Positions 52,641-60,302 of a stretch of 64,000 nucleotides of DNA are shown piece by piece; positions within the stretch are counted from its first letter, which is position 1, and the number at the start of each line of letters is the position of its first letter. A program made the translations under genes and the position numbers. The stretch spans positions 1 through 64,000 of the forward strand of contig JADMIM010000007.1 of assembly GCA_015478585.1 (NCBI GenBank), given 5' to 3'. Under the pieces are notes generated by a model, which did not search any database, was not told the DNA's origin, and saw nothing but the letters and a program-made list of their open reading frames with translations. This DNA comes from Thermaceae bacterium (lineage in GTDB: Bacteria > Deinococcota > Deinococci > Deinococcales > Thermaceae).

Positions 52641-53525
52641 ATGAGCCGACTTGATGCTGAAATCGTCATCCTGGGAGCGGGAATCGCCGGGCTAACCCTG
52701 GCTCGAGTCCTCCACGATGCCGGACACCAGGTTTTGGTCGTCGCTGAGCGGTTGGGTGAGGCCAGCACGGTTCCGGTAGCGCTCCTGAATCCGGTGCGCG
52801 GCAAACGGGGCCGTGTGGCACCGGAAGCCGAGGAAGCTCTACAAGCTCTCTGGGACTTCTATCCGCGCTTCACCGAAGTTCACCGGGGAATTCTGCGGCC
52901 TGTCCCTGAAGAAGACCGGGCCGATTGGCAAGAGAAGTTGTACCGGCGAGACATCCCCCATGGCTGGACGGAAGAAGGATTGCATCTGGAAAATGCCGGA
53001 TGGCTCGAGACCATCAACCTTCTGCCCCGTCTGGCCCAGGGTTTGCGGCTAGAGTATAGGAAAATCGCATCGCTGACTGGGAAAAGTTTATATACCGAGG
53101 ACGGAGCAGAAATATCCGCTGAGTGCTTGATTTACGCGGGGGGGGCGAGCGGAGCCCATCTGGTCGGGCTTGGTGGGCGCTTCACGCCTGGCTCAGTGCT
53201 CATCACACGGGAGCGCTTCGAAGGGGCCAAATCGTATGGTGTTTATGTGGCCGGGAATAGTCTGGGCGGCAGTTATCTGCCCCACTTGCCGACCTATTCA
53301 CCACACCAAACCCAAGACTCCGAAGTCGAATGGTTGTTATCCGGGGCAAAAAAGCTGCTTGGCTATCGGCCCGAAGTCGTCTCGAGCTGGGCCGGGGTGC
53401 GCTACCGGTTAGACCAAAACTATCTGCGGGAAATCCCCGCTGGCTGGGCGCTTACCGGCTTTGGCTCAGCAGCATTTTTCTACGCACCGCTGTATGCTTT
53501 GCGGCTGCTCGAGCGGCTGGGGTAG
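52641..53525 (+). CDS. FAD-dependent oxidoreductase (DAO family)
   Basis: 294 aa. N-terminal FAD motif IVILGAGIAGLTLARVLHDAGHQVLVV; then VPVALLNPVRGKRGR, a motif like that in the C-terminal oxidase domain of MnmC; the C-terminal SSWAGVRYRLDQNYLREIPAGWALTGFGSAAF closes the fold. A role in tRNA wobble-uridine modification is an attractive guess, given mnmA and trmFO in the same window, but glycine/D-amino acid oxidase-like functions are equally possible. Confidence 0.8.
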   Translation: MSRLDAEIVILGAGIAGLTLARVLHDAGHQVLVVAERLGEASTVPVALLNPVRGKRGRVAPEAEEALQALWDFYPRFTEVHRGILRPVPEEDRADWQEKLYRRDIPHGWTEEGLHLENAGWLETINLLPRLAQGLRLEYRKIASLTGKSLYTEDGAEISAECLIYAGGASGAHLVGLGGRFTPGSVLITRERFEGAKSYGVYVAGNSLGGSYLPHLPTYSPHQTQDSEVEWLLSGAKKLLGYRPEVVSSWAGVRYRLDQNYLREIPAGWALTGFGSAAFFYAPLYALRLLERLG

Positions 53526-53655
53526 CGGGCCTTGTACCGACTTCATAGAAAATATTTCCTTCGCCCCTTGGGGCCACAGCTATCAATCTCCCCTACCCCC
53601 AGGTTCTTTGCCAAAACCGAACGAATTGGGGGTATTCAACCGATAAACTGGCTTT

Positions 53656-54219
53656 ATGTTGAGCTATCGAATAAACGAGGATGCCGAGTTGCGGTTGCTG
53701 CAACTCCAGCACGCGGCCAACTTGTTTGCCCTCACCGACTCCAACCGGGCTCGTCTGCGCGAGTGGTTGCCTTGGGTAGATAGCACCAAAACCCTGGCGG
53801 ACACCCAAACTTTTATTCAGGAAACCCTCAACCGCCTGGCCAAGCAAAGCGGCGTAGACCTAGGCGTATGGTATAAGGGTCAGCTCGCAGGCACCGTAGG
53901 TCTGTTCGACCTGAATCTTTCGGTGCGTAGCGCTGAGATTGGCTATTGGTTGGGGGCCGAGTTCGAGGGCATGGGATTGATGACCAATAGCGTCAAGGCC
54001 CTGCTGTGGTATGCCTTCGAGGAGTTAGAACTCAACCGCATTCAAATTCGTGTTGCCACCGAGAACCTCAAAAGCCGAGCCATTCCCCAGCGCTTGGGAT
54101 TCGTGCTCGAGGGTATTTTGCGTCAGCAGGGACGGCTCTACGACCGCTACGTGGACATGGCCTTGTATAGCTTGCTCGAGGCAGAGTGGACAAACCGACC
54201 AGATTTGACCCTCAACTAA
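53656..54219 (+). CDS. GNAT acetyltransferase, RimJ/RimL type
   Basis: 187 aa. LRLLQLQHAANLFALTDSNRARLREWLPWVDSTKT is the typical opening of ribosomal-protein-serine acetyltransferases. Acetyl-CoA binding is expected at IGYWLGAEFEGMGLMTNSVKALLWYAFEELELNRIQIRV followed by NLKSRAIPQRLGF. Substrate not proven. A strong terminator lies 2 bp after the stop. Confidence 0.9.
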   Translation: MLSYRINEDAELRLLQLQHAANLFALTDSNRARLREWLPWVDSTKTLADTQTFIQETLNRLAKQSGVDLGVWYKGQLAGTVGLFDLNLSVRSAEIGYWLGAEFEGMGLMTNSVKALLWYAFEELELNRIQIRVATENLKSRAIPQRLGFVLEGILRQQGRLYDRYVDMALYSLLEAEWTNRPDLTLN

Positions 54220-54220
54220 G

Positions 54221-54259
54221 TCTCTCCGGGGTAAGCCTTGCAGACTTACCCCGGAGAGA
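54221..54259. terminator. Terminator hairpin after the GNAT gene
   Basis: A perfect 15-bp stem TCTCTCCGGGGTAAG/CTTACCCCGGAGAGA with a 9-nt loop. No T run follows, so it may act as an mRNA end-stabiliser as well as a terminator. Confidence 0.7.
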
Positions 54260-54280
54260 GAAGGAGAGCGCCATCAGGAG

Positions 54281-54361
54281 ATGCGCACAGCGCATAGCCG
54301 CTCTGCGGCTAACCTGGAGGGGGTGGCCGTAGGCCATACGGGCTCTGCCCGTAACCTGGAT
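54281..54361. repeat. Two tandem double-hairpin units
   Basis: Unit 1: ATGCGC-ACA-GCGCAT (54281-54295), AGCCGC-TCT-GCGGCT (54296-54310), then AACCTGGAGGGGG. Unit 2: TGGCC-GTA-GGCCA (54324-54336), TACGGGC-TCT-GCCCGTA (54337-54353), then ACCTGGATGAGG. The stems differ in sequence but keep pairing, loop size and the ACCTGGA tail. Confidence 0.75.
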
Positions 54362-54405
54362 GAGGTGGCAAAATATCCCTCCAGGCAACCTCACCATGGA
54401 GCGAC

Positions 54406-55041
54406 TTAAAGCGGTTCGCGTCCCTGAGAATAATAAATCTCGTTGGGAACCCAGCCTAGAGCATTGGCAAGGCGATTGGTGAAGTTGAACATGGCCGCAA
54501 CCTGGGCAGCCTCGAGGATGGCCTCGTCGCTCAGACCCAGCGAGCGCAGCATCTGTAGATTGCTGGGGGTCATGCGGGCAGAGTCCAGGGTCATCTCGAG
54601 GGCGAAGTCGCACAAAGCCCGTTCCCTGGGGCTCAAATGGGCTCGGCGGTAGTTGGCTGCGAGCACCTCCGGTAGCACCGGGTCGCTAACTTCGCGCAGA
54701 TAGGCCGAATGCGAAGCCAGACAGTATTCGCACTGGTTGGCCGCCGAGACCACCACCGCGATCATCTCGCGCTCCTTACGTGAGAGCTGGCCTGGTTCGC
54801 TGCGCATGAGGAAGTCGTAATACCTGAACCAGCGCATAAAATGCTCGGGCATCAGGGCGAAATTGCGGGCTACATTGGGCACGAAGCCAGTTTTCTCCCT
54901 AAACTTGCCAAATAAAACCTGCACCTCCTGAGGGACTTCAGATTCCAGCGGAACCCTCACCCAAGCAGTCGTAGGCTCACTTTTTGCGGAAACCTTGGAG
55001 GAAGGCCGAGACTTCTTGTTTTTGCGGGGTAAGTTCGCCAC
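54406..55041 (-). CDS. AhpD-like / peroxidase-related alkylhydroperoxidase
   Basis: 211 aa of the carboxymuconolactone decarboxylase superfamily. The core is REMIAVVVSAANQCEYCLASHSAYLRE with the redox CxxC and His of AhpD-like proteins. The rest matches the uncharacterised peroxidase-related group (EKTGFVPNVARNFALMPEHFMRWFRYYDFLM; C-terminal NRLANALGWVPNEIYY). A basic, disordered N-terminal tail of ~25 residues is unusual. Likely antioxidant role. Confidence 0.87.
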   Translation of the reverse strand: MANLPRKNKKSRPSSKVSAKSEPTTAWVRVPLESEVPQEVQVLFGKFREKTGFVPNVARNFALMPEHFMRWFRYYDFLMRSEPGQLSRKEREMIAVVVSAANQCEYCLASHSAYLREVSDPVLPEVLAANYRRAHLSPRERALCDFALEMTLDSARMTPSNLQMLRSLGLSDEAILEAAQVAAMFNFTNRLANALGWVPNEIYYSQGREPL

Positions 55042-55127
55042 TGGACTCCTTTCACTCTTGCCAACCTATCACAGCCTTGTGTTTTTTTGAAAAGCCCTAG
55101 GGCCGATAGGCTATGCCCCCAAGCAGA

Positions 55128-55184
55128 TTGCGTCCCGGACGGTGTTTCTTGATAAGGCAATTATGTTGTCCTGGTGTAGCTTTT
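55128..55184. repeat. Dispersed 55-bp repeat, copy 4
   Basis: Starts TTGCGTCCCGGACGGTGTTT, then CTTGATAAGGCAATTATGTT and GTCCTGGTGTAGCTTTT. It is followed by GACGTTAGTCGTTCGACGTT-type low-complexity sequence up to the next gene. Confidence 0.9.
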
Positions 55185-55225
55185 CGCCTTTAGCTTTTGA
55201 CGTTAGTCGTTCGACGTTTAGCCCT

Positions 55226-55639
55226 CTACCCTTGTCCCGCCCAGCGCTCGGGGGTGGCCTTCCCCAAAAACTCCACAATATCTTGTGTTGAAGTTCCGGG
55301 GCCAAACACTGCTGATACTCCTAAGTTTCTGAGCTGGGGCACGTCCTCGTCGGGGATGATGCCGCCACCAAAGAGCAAAATGTCTGTGGCCCCTTGTTCC
55401 TCGAGCAAGCGGTGTACCTCGGCGAAGTAGTGCATGTGGGCTCCCGAAAGCACCGAGAGACCAATGGCATCCACATCCTCTTGTAGAGCTGCGGAGACGA
55501 TCATCTCTGGAGTCTGGCGCAGACCGGTATAGATCACTTCCATCCCCGCGTCACGCAGAGCCCGTGCGACCACTTTGGCTCCCCGGTCGTGGCCGTCCAA
55601 ACCTGGTTTGGCGACAAGCACACGGATTTTCCTGTCCAT
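55226..55639 (-). CDS. B12-binding small subunit of methylmalonyl-CoA-type mutase
   Basis: 137 aa, a single cobalamin-binding Rossmann domain. The base-off B12 motif DxHxxG is present as [29 protein letters not shown], followed by [11 protein letters not shown] and [13 protein letters not shown] with GPGTST. It matches stand-alone small subunits that pair with a separate catalytic chain (methylmalonyl- or isobutyryl-CoA mutase). The catalytic chain is not in the window. Confidence 0.93.
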   Translation of the reverse strand: MDRKIRVLVAKPGLDGHDRGAKVVARALRDAGMEVIYTGLRQTPEMIVSAALQEDVDAIGLSVLSGAHMHYFAEVHRLLEEQGATDILLFGGGIIPDEDVPQLRNLGVSAVFGPGTSTQDIVEFLGKATPERWAGQG

Positions 55640-55660
55640 GCGCTTATTTTACGCCAAATT

Positions 55661-56146
55661 TCAGGGCTGTGTGGCAGGGGTTACAGCGGCTTGAGGAGCG
55701 TGCTGGCGCTCGAGGTGATGCTTGAACTGCTCGAAGGTCAGCTTGACAACCTTGTTGGGCTCGCCAAAAGTTGCCGCATACCAGTCTGCGGCCCGCCCCA
55801 GCCAAGGGGATTCGTAGTGGGGTTTGCCCTCGAGTTCCAGGTGCAAGCGGGTGAAGTCAGCCTCCTGGGTGATACGCACCCAACCCCGCAGGATCAGGTT
55901 GTGCGGTGCGTCGGCAACGCTCTGAAAAGCTAAATATTCCGGGGCTTCACGGCGCACTGCCTCTACTACCCAGATCAAATCCACCGGGGGTTGGGCCCGC
56001 GCCCGGAAGCGCCAGGCCCGATCCAGGCGGCTGACTTCTTTGATATGGCTCGACCAAGTAGGCCACGAGGCAAAATCCTGAAAGGCGGCCCATACGGCTT
56101 CGCGGGGGGCATGGATGACGATCTCGTGTTCTTCCTTGAACCACAT
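55661..56146 (-). CDS. SRPBCC (START-like) protein
   Basis: 161 aa. HEIVIHAPREAVWAAFQDFASWPTWSSHIKEVSRLDRAWRFRARA is the classical opening of polyketide cyclase/SRPBCC lipid-binding folds, and the C-terminal long helix VVKLTFEQFKHHLERQH closes the pocket. Ligand unknown. It lies 21 bp upstream of the B12-binding subunit and may be cotranscribed. Confidence 0.85.
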   Translation of the reverse strand: MWFKEEHEIVIHAPREAVWAAFQDFASWPTWSSHIKEVSRLDRAWRFRARAQPPVDLIWVVEAVRREAPEYLAFQSVADAPHNLILRGWVRITQEADFTRLHLELEGKPHYESPWLGRAADWYAATFGEPNKVVKLTFEQFKHHLERQHAPQAAVTPATQP

Positions 56147-56336
56147 ATATTCCTCCTTGGAGAACAGGCAAGAGGCTGGAGTGCTCTAAAAACCAGTACG
56201 CGAAGAGAGGACGACTCGGATGATTGTAGACCGCCTGGGTTATGAGAGGGTAAAGCGGGGATACGATTCTATGAGAACCGAGATGGCAATTAATCGCAAT
56301 TAATTTAATCACTCGAGGAACCAGTAAACTTGGGAT

Positions 56337-57665
56337 ATGCCAGCAGAAGTGAGCGTAATTGGCGCGGGGCTATCCGGCGCGGAGGCCGCGCTGGCGGCAG
56401 CCCGGCTGGGGGTCAAGGTCTGGCTGTACGAGATGCGGCCCCACAAGATGACCCCGGCCCATCACACCCAAGCCCTGGCCGAGTTGGTCTGCTCGAATAG
56501 CTTGGGGGGTGAAGGGGAAACCAACGCCAAAGGGCTTTTGCAGGCCGAGATGCGGGCTGCGGGCTCGGTGGTGATGCACTCCGCTCAGGCCCACCGGGTT
56601 CCGGCAGGGGGAGCCCTGGCGGTGGAGCGGGAGGGGTTTTCCCAGGCCATCACCCAGGCGGTTTTGGCCCATCCCAACATCCAGCTTGTGCGCCAAGAAG
56701 TAGAGGAAATCCCCGCCGGTACGGTGGCGCTGGCTACCGGGCCACTGACTTCGGATACCCTGGCCCAGCAGATAAAAGCCCGGCTGGGAAGTGAGTTTTT
56801 GGGTTTCTACGACGCGGCAGCTCCGGTGGTGCTGGGAGAGAGCATTAACCTCGAGAAAGCCTACCGGGCCGGACGCTACGCCCAGAGCGACGATTACCTC
56901 AACTGCCCCCTCAACCCCCAGGAATACCAACATTTTTATACCCTGTTGAGCCAGGCCAGGGCCCACACCCCCCACGACTGGGAGCGGCTGGAATTCTTCG
57001 AGGGTTGTATGCCCATCGAGGAAATTGCCCGCCGGGGCTTCGACACCCCACGCTTTGGCCCCATGAAGCCGGTGGGCCTGAGAAACCCACATACCGCAGA
57101 GGAGCCCTTTGCGGTGGTGCAACTGCGGGCCGAAGACAGGGCCGGACAGCTATGGAGCTTGGTGGGTTTTCAGACCGGGCTCAAATGGGGCGACCAGAAA
57201 TTGCTGGTGCAGAGCATTCCAGGTTTGGAGGCCGCCGAAATCGTGCGCTACGGGGTGATGCACCGCAACACCTACCTCAATGCCCCGCGCCTGCTCGAGC
57301 CCACCCTACAACTGCGCGAGCATCCCAACCTGCTGGTTTGTGGGGTGCTCTCGGGAGTTGAAGGCTATCTCGACTCGGCTGCGACGGGCTGGCTAGCCGG
57401 AACCAATGCGGCCCGGCTGGCCCTGGGCCTGGAGCCGATTGTGCCCCCAGAGACCTCGATGCTGGGAGGGCTGGTGCGCTATTTAGCAGGAGCCAACCCC
57501 AATAACTTCCAGCCCATGAATGCCAACTGGGGCCTGGTTCCACCCGCCCCCACCAGAGGCAAAAAGGCCGACAAACGCGCAGCGATGTACCACAGGGGCC
57601 TCGAGGCCTTTACGGCCTGGCTCGAAGCCTCCCATCCCAGTGATGCAGCCGCAATCAATGGCTAG
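56337..57665 (+). CDS. trmFO: Folate-dependent tRNA m5U54 methyltransferase TrmFO
   Basis: 442-aa flavoprotein that makes T54 using methylenetetrahydrofolate. Signatures: VSVIGAGLSGAEAALAAARLGVKVWLYEMRP, ELVCSNSLGGEGETNAKGLLQAEMR, EYQHFYTLLSQA, EFFEGCMPIEEIARRG and VCGVLSGVEGYLDSAATGWLAG. Complete and of normal length. Convergent with the small beta-rich gene (4 bp overlap). Confidence 0.97.
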   Translation: MPAEVSVIGAGLSGAEAALAAARLGVKVWLYEMRPHKMTPAHHTQALAELVCSNSLGGEGETNAKGLLQAEMRAAGSVVMHSAQAHRVPAGGALAVEREGFSQAITQAVLAHPNIQLVRQEVEEIPAGTVALATGPLTSDTLAQQIKARLGSEFLGFYDAAAPVVLGESINLEKAYRAGRYAQSDDYLNCPLNPQEYQHFYTLLSQARAHTPHDWERLEFFEGCMPIEEIARRGFDTPRFGPMKPVGLRNPHTAEEPFAVVQLRAEDRAGQLWSLVGFQTGLKWGDQKLLVQSIPGLEAAEIVRYGVMHRNTYLNAPRLLEPTLQLREHPNLLVCGVLSGVEGYLDSAATGWLAGTNAARLALGLEPIVPPETSMLGGLVRYLAGANPNNFQPMNANWGLVPPAPTRGKKADKRAAMYHRGLEAFTAWLEASHPSDAAAING

Positions 57666-58099
57666 AACCCGACATTTACCCCAACTGCCCCGCCCAGACC
57701 GAAAGCGCTGGTGGGTCTAAAATAAAACGTTGGATAGGCCTCGACAAAGATACCAACGAGCGGAAGCCCCACGTTGAGGTACGTCCCAATGATGCCTCTG
57801 GCCCCCACGGTGCCCGTATTAACCAGCGAGAGCGCATTGCCGGTTCCGAGGAACAACCCGGCCCCTGCGTACACATCGGTCAGGGGGATACTGACCAGCG
57901 CGTCCACCCCGCCGCCAAAGGAAGTCCCGCCACTGCTAAAGAAGTTTAGCCCAGCATAAGCCCGCCCATCGAGCAGAAAGGGAATCAGCGGCAGGCGCAC
58001 CCCGGCGTTGATCCCGAAGGGGCTGCCCAGGCTCACTTGTAGGCTCTGGGCAAAGGCTGGGGCCAGCATCAGCACGAGTAAAACTGCAAGTTTCTTCAT
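57662..58099 (-). CDS. Small secreted beta-rich (outer-membrane-like) protein
   Basis: 145 aa with a signal peptide MKKLAVLLVLMLAPAFAQ. The mature part alternates Gly, aromatic and small residues (GINAGVRLPLIPFLLDGRAYAGLNFFSSGGTSFGGGVDALVSIPLTDVYAGAGLF...) and ends in Phe, the pattern of small outer-membrane beta barrels in Deinococcus-Thermus. Function unknown. A GGAGG site precedes the ATG. Confidence 0.75.
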   Translation of the reverse strand: MKKLAVLLVLMLAPAFAQSLQVSLGSPFGINAGVRLPLIPFLLDGRAYAGLNFFSSGGTSFGGGVDALVSIPLTDVYAGAGLFLGTGNALSLVNTGTVGARGIIGTYLNVGLPLVGIFVEAYPTFYFRPTSAFGLGGAVGVNVGF

Positions 58100-58113
58100 A
58101 TTCCACCTCCAGG

Positions 58114-58458
58114 CTAGAGTATACGGGTCGAATCTGAGCGCAGGCGTTGGGTTAAGCGCTCATAAAGCTGAGAAAGGTCTAATACGCTGGCTTGTGGCTG
58201 ACCCGGCTGATAGCCAAAAACTACCTGAGCCACACCTAACCTGCCCAGTGCTAAGAGATAGGCTTCCTTGAAGACGGGTGTGCCCAGTTCTGCCACCCGC
58301 ATCCCCTCGAGCCCAGGCTGCCTCGAGAGAAACCCTTCTGCTTCCACCTCAGACAACCACACCGGCGAAAGCTTCCCCCGAACCGAGTCCAGCACCACGT
58401 GCTCGCCGGGTTGGGTAGGGTTCTCGAGGATGTGCCAAACCGCATCCACGACATCCAT
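58114..58458 (-). CDS. Protein of unknown function downstream of asd
   Basis: 114 aa from MRMDVVDAVWHILENP at 58458; longer readings would run through a 28-bp palindrome and were rejected. Mixed alpha/beta (GEHVVLDSVRGKLSPVWLSEVEAEGFLSRQPGLEGMRVAELG), no signal peptide. Not recognised. It lies 50 bp after asd on the same strand and could share its transcript. Confidence 0.55.
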   Translation of the reverse strand: MDVVDAVWHILENPTQPGEHVVLDSVRGKLSPVWLSEVEAEGFLSRQPGLEGMRVAELGTPVFKEAYLLALGRLGVAQVVFGYQPGQPQASVLDLSQLYERLTQRLRSDSTRIL

Positions 58459-58467
58459 CCTCACATT

Positions 58468-58495
58468 GTGGGGGCGCACAGCTGTGCGCCCCCAC
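58468..58495. terminator. Perfect 28-bp palindrome after asd
   Basis: GTGGGGGCGCACAG and CTGTGCGCCCCCAC meet without a spacer. It lies 12 bp after the asd stop and lacks a T tract, so it is a weak terminator or a transcript-protecting hairpin; a protein-binding palindrome is also possible. Confidence 0.55.
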
Positions 58496-58507
58496 GTCCC
58501 TGGCACG

Positions 58508-59506
58508 TTATTTGGCAACGGGTTCGAGCAGCAATTCCGCGATCTGCACCGCGTTCAGGGCCGCACCCTTGAGCAGCTGGTCACCTGAGACGAAAAAATC
58601 CAGCCCATTGTCGAAGACCAGATTCTTGCGAATCCGCCCCACCTCCACGTTATATTTGCCAGTCGCAGTGTACGGCAGCGGGTACAGCTTGTTCGCCGGG
58701 TCGTCCACTAAATCCACGCCGGGAGCTTGGGAAAGGACTTCTCGAGCCCCCTCCACGCTCACCGGCCTATCGAACTCCACCGTCACTGCTTCGGAATGAA
58801 CCCGCAGCGTAGGAACCCGCACCGCCGTACACGACACTTTCACTGAGGAGTCTCCCATGATCTTCTGCGTCTCCCACAGCACCTTCATCTCTTCCTTGGT
58901 GTAGCCATTGTCCTGGAAGCTGTCAATGTGCGGGATGACGTTGAAGGGCAGCGGGTGAACGAAGGTTTTGTTCTGCACCGGCTTGCCCTCGAGGTATGCC
59001 CGGGTTCCCTCGAGCAGCTCCTGCATCCCGCTGGCCCCGGCTCCTGAGGAGCTTTGATAGGTGCTGACAATCACCCGCTTGGCTCCGAAGGCCTCGTGCA
59101 GCGGGTACAGGGCCATCACCAGAATCGCGGTGGTGCAGTTGGGGTTGGCGATGAGGTTCTTGTGGCCCTTCAGGGCCTGGGCGTTGATTTCCGGGACGAT
59201 CAAAGGCACGTCTGGGTCGTAGCGGAAAGCCGAGGAGTTGTCAATCACCACCGACTTCTGTGCCCAGACCGGCGCGTACTGCTTGGAAAGGCTGCCCCCG
59301 GCGCTAGCGAGCACCACGTCCACTGGCAGCGGCCCTTCCGGCAAGGCTTCGATGGCTATTTCCTTGCCTCGGAAGCGCACGGTTTTGCCTGCCGAGCGGC
59401 TCGAGGCATATAGCCGCAGCTCCGAAACCGGAAAGTTGCGGTCTTCTAATACCTTCAAAAGCTCCTGCCCGACTGCGCCCGTGGCCCCAACGATTCCGAC
59501 TTTCAT
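58508..59506 (-). CDS. asd: Aspartate-semialdehyde dehydrogenase
   Basis: 332 aa, second step of the threonine/methionine/lysine branch. NADP-binding [22 protein letters not shown], active-site Cys in [19 protein letters not shown], and the conserved substrate Arg/His region ([32 protein letters not shown]). Complete. A leader peptide with four Thr codons, an antitermination-type hairpin pair and a CCCTCTCCC repeat precede it, so threonine attenuation is likely. Confidence 0.97.
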   Translation of the reverse strand: MKVGIVGATGAVGQELLKVLEDRNFPVSELRLYASSRSAGKTVRFRGKEIAIEALPEGPLPVDVVLASAGGSLSKQYAPVWAQKSVVIDNSSAFRYDPDVPLIVPEINAQALKGHKNLIANPNCTTAILVMALYPLHEAFGAKRVIVSTYQSSSGAGASGMQELLEGTRAYLEGKPVQNKTFVHPLPFNVIPHIDSFQDNGYTKEEMKVLWETQKIMGDSSVKVSCTAVRVPTLRVHSEAVTVEFDRPVSVEGAREVLSQAPGVDLVDDPANKLYPLPYTATGKYNVEVGRIRKNLVFDNGLDFFVSGDQLLKGAALNAVQIAELLLEPVAK

Positions 59507-59556
59507 GGCTTCTCCTTTTCCCTCCCCAGCCCCTCCAGTGGGGGGGCGCTTGTGCT

Positions 59557-59589
59557 CCCTCTCCCAAGGGGAGAGGGTTAGGGTGAGGG
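59557..59589. repeat. CCCTCTCCC hairpin repeat, copy 2
   Basis: CCCTCTCCCAAGGGGAGAGG then GTTAGGGTGAGGG, near-identical to 11699-11735. It is located between the asd attenuator and the asd start. Confidence 0.8.
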
Positions 59590-59595
59590 TCTAAT

Positions 59596-59619
59596 AAAAA
59601 ACCCCGCCACATAGGCGGG
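59596..59619 (-). terminator. Attenuator terminator in asd leader
   Basis: CCCGCC-TATGT-GGCGGG followed by GTTTTTT on the minus strand, ~90 bp before the asd start. An upstream hairpin GCGACAGCTC-AGAA-GAGTTGTCGC lies between it and the leader peptide stop. Confidence 0.8.
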
Positions 59620-59644
59620 AGCGACAACTCTTCTGAGCTGTCGC

Positions 59645-59674
59645 TTAGCTGGTAGTGGTGGTATACCAAACCAT
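59645..59674 (-). CDS. Threonine-rich leader peptide (thrL-like)
   Basis: ATG-GTT-TGG-TAT-ACC-ACC-ACT-ACC-AGC-TAA encodes MVWYTTTTS: four consecutive threonine codons in a nine-residue peptide. The start lies about 2 bp from the predicted transcription start, so translation would be leaderless. A hairpin and a terminator follow directly, and the next gene is asd of the threonine pathway. This layout is that of ribosome-mediated attenuation: stalling at Thr codons would disturb the first hairpin and prevent termination. Confidence 0.7.
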   Translation of the reverse strand: MVWYTTTTS

Positions 59675-59682
59675 TAGAATCG

Positions 59683-59711
59683 AGGTTACACGGAGTTTGG
59701 GGGAAAGTCAA
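59683..59711 (-). promoter_or_regulatory. Promoter of the asd leader
   Basis: TTGACT (59706-59711), 17-bp spacer, TAACCT (59683-59688) on the minus strand; start expected near 59676. Confidence 0.65.
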
Positions 59712-60055
59712 CGCAGTTTGGCTTTTAGAAGCCAGGTCATAACGTAACTTAACTGAGAACTTGCAGTTATGCAGAAGGATTGAAAAGAGCGTCTTTGTGC
59801 CCTGAAGCTGGGGCTTGCGATGAACAAGAACGCTCAGGGAGTATTCTTGCTGGTTTTGAGGTTTTCTTATCCTCATCCTCCTCCATCAGGCTCTGCTCAA
59901 GCTGCATCTCGATGTATACCCCCTTGCATACTGCCCTTAGTGCAAGTTTTTAGTTAGGGTATTTTGTAGACGAGGAGAAAGGCGAAATCCTGATATTTTC
60001 GTTTCTCCACTTGAGTATCAATCCCGATTCGGCCTTCGATTAGGGTCGGAATTGC
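59712..60055. other. Intergenic stretch without recognised gene
   Basis: About 340 bp between the asd and mgtE promoters. An inverted repeat GGAGAAA...TTTCTCC (59974-60008) with inner CGAAA/TTTTCG is present; otherwise nothing was recognised. Confidence 0.5.
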
Positions 60056-60085
60056 TTGCCACAATCGGCCTCTGGGGGCTACACT
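60056..60085 (+). promoter_or_regulatory. mgtE promoter
   Basis: TTGCCA (60056-60061) and TACACT (60080-60085), 18-bp spacer. The implied transcript start near 60092 leaves a 210-nt leader before the mgtE GTG. Confidence 0.55.
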
Positions 60086-60091
60086 ACTCGA

Positions 60092-60302
60092 GGCTTTTCG
60101 CTGCTCACAGACCAAAAACACAGGGCTTTCAGCCTGCGAGCTTTAGGAGGAACAACACCTGCCGTAAGGAGGCACCGTGGAAGACCACAGTTCTAGTCGA
60201 AGGCCCGTCCCGGTGTCTCAAGATACCGAATAACCCTCGACAAACCGTGTTCTACGGAGCTTCCTTCCAAGTCCGCGATGGCGGAACCGAAGGAGGCTAA
60301 CC
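60092..60302 (+). promoter_or_regulatory. Long structured 5' leader of mgtE
   Basis: Successive hairpins are visible: TGCC/GGCA, GTGG-AAGA-CCAC, GGTGTC/GATACC, CCGT/ACGG and TCCGC-GATG-GCGGA inside CCTTC/GAAGG. A strong AAGGAGG ribosome site follows 7 bp before the GTG. The classical M-box signature is not recognised. A magnesium-responsive leader is a reasonable hypothesis, because mgtE genes are often controlled by RNA. Confidence 0.5.

Noticed and set aside
59304-59876. 190-codon minus-strand ORF over the asd 5' end and leader
   Set aside because: It overlaps asd in another frame and crosses a promoter and a terminator; no coding features.
60092-60302. Classical M-box (ykoK) riboswitch
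   Set aside because: The conserved M-box core sequence could not be found; only generic hairpins are visible.
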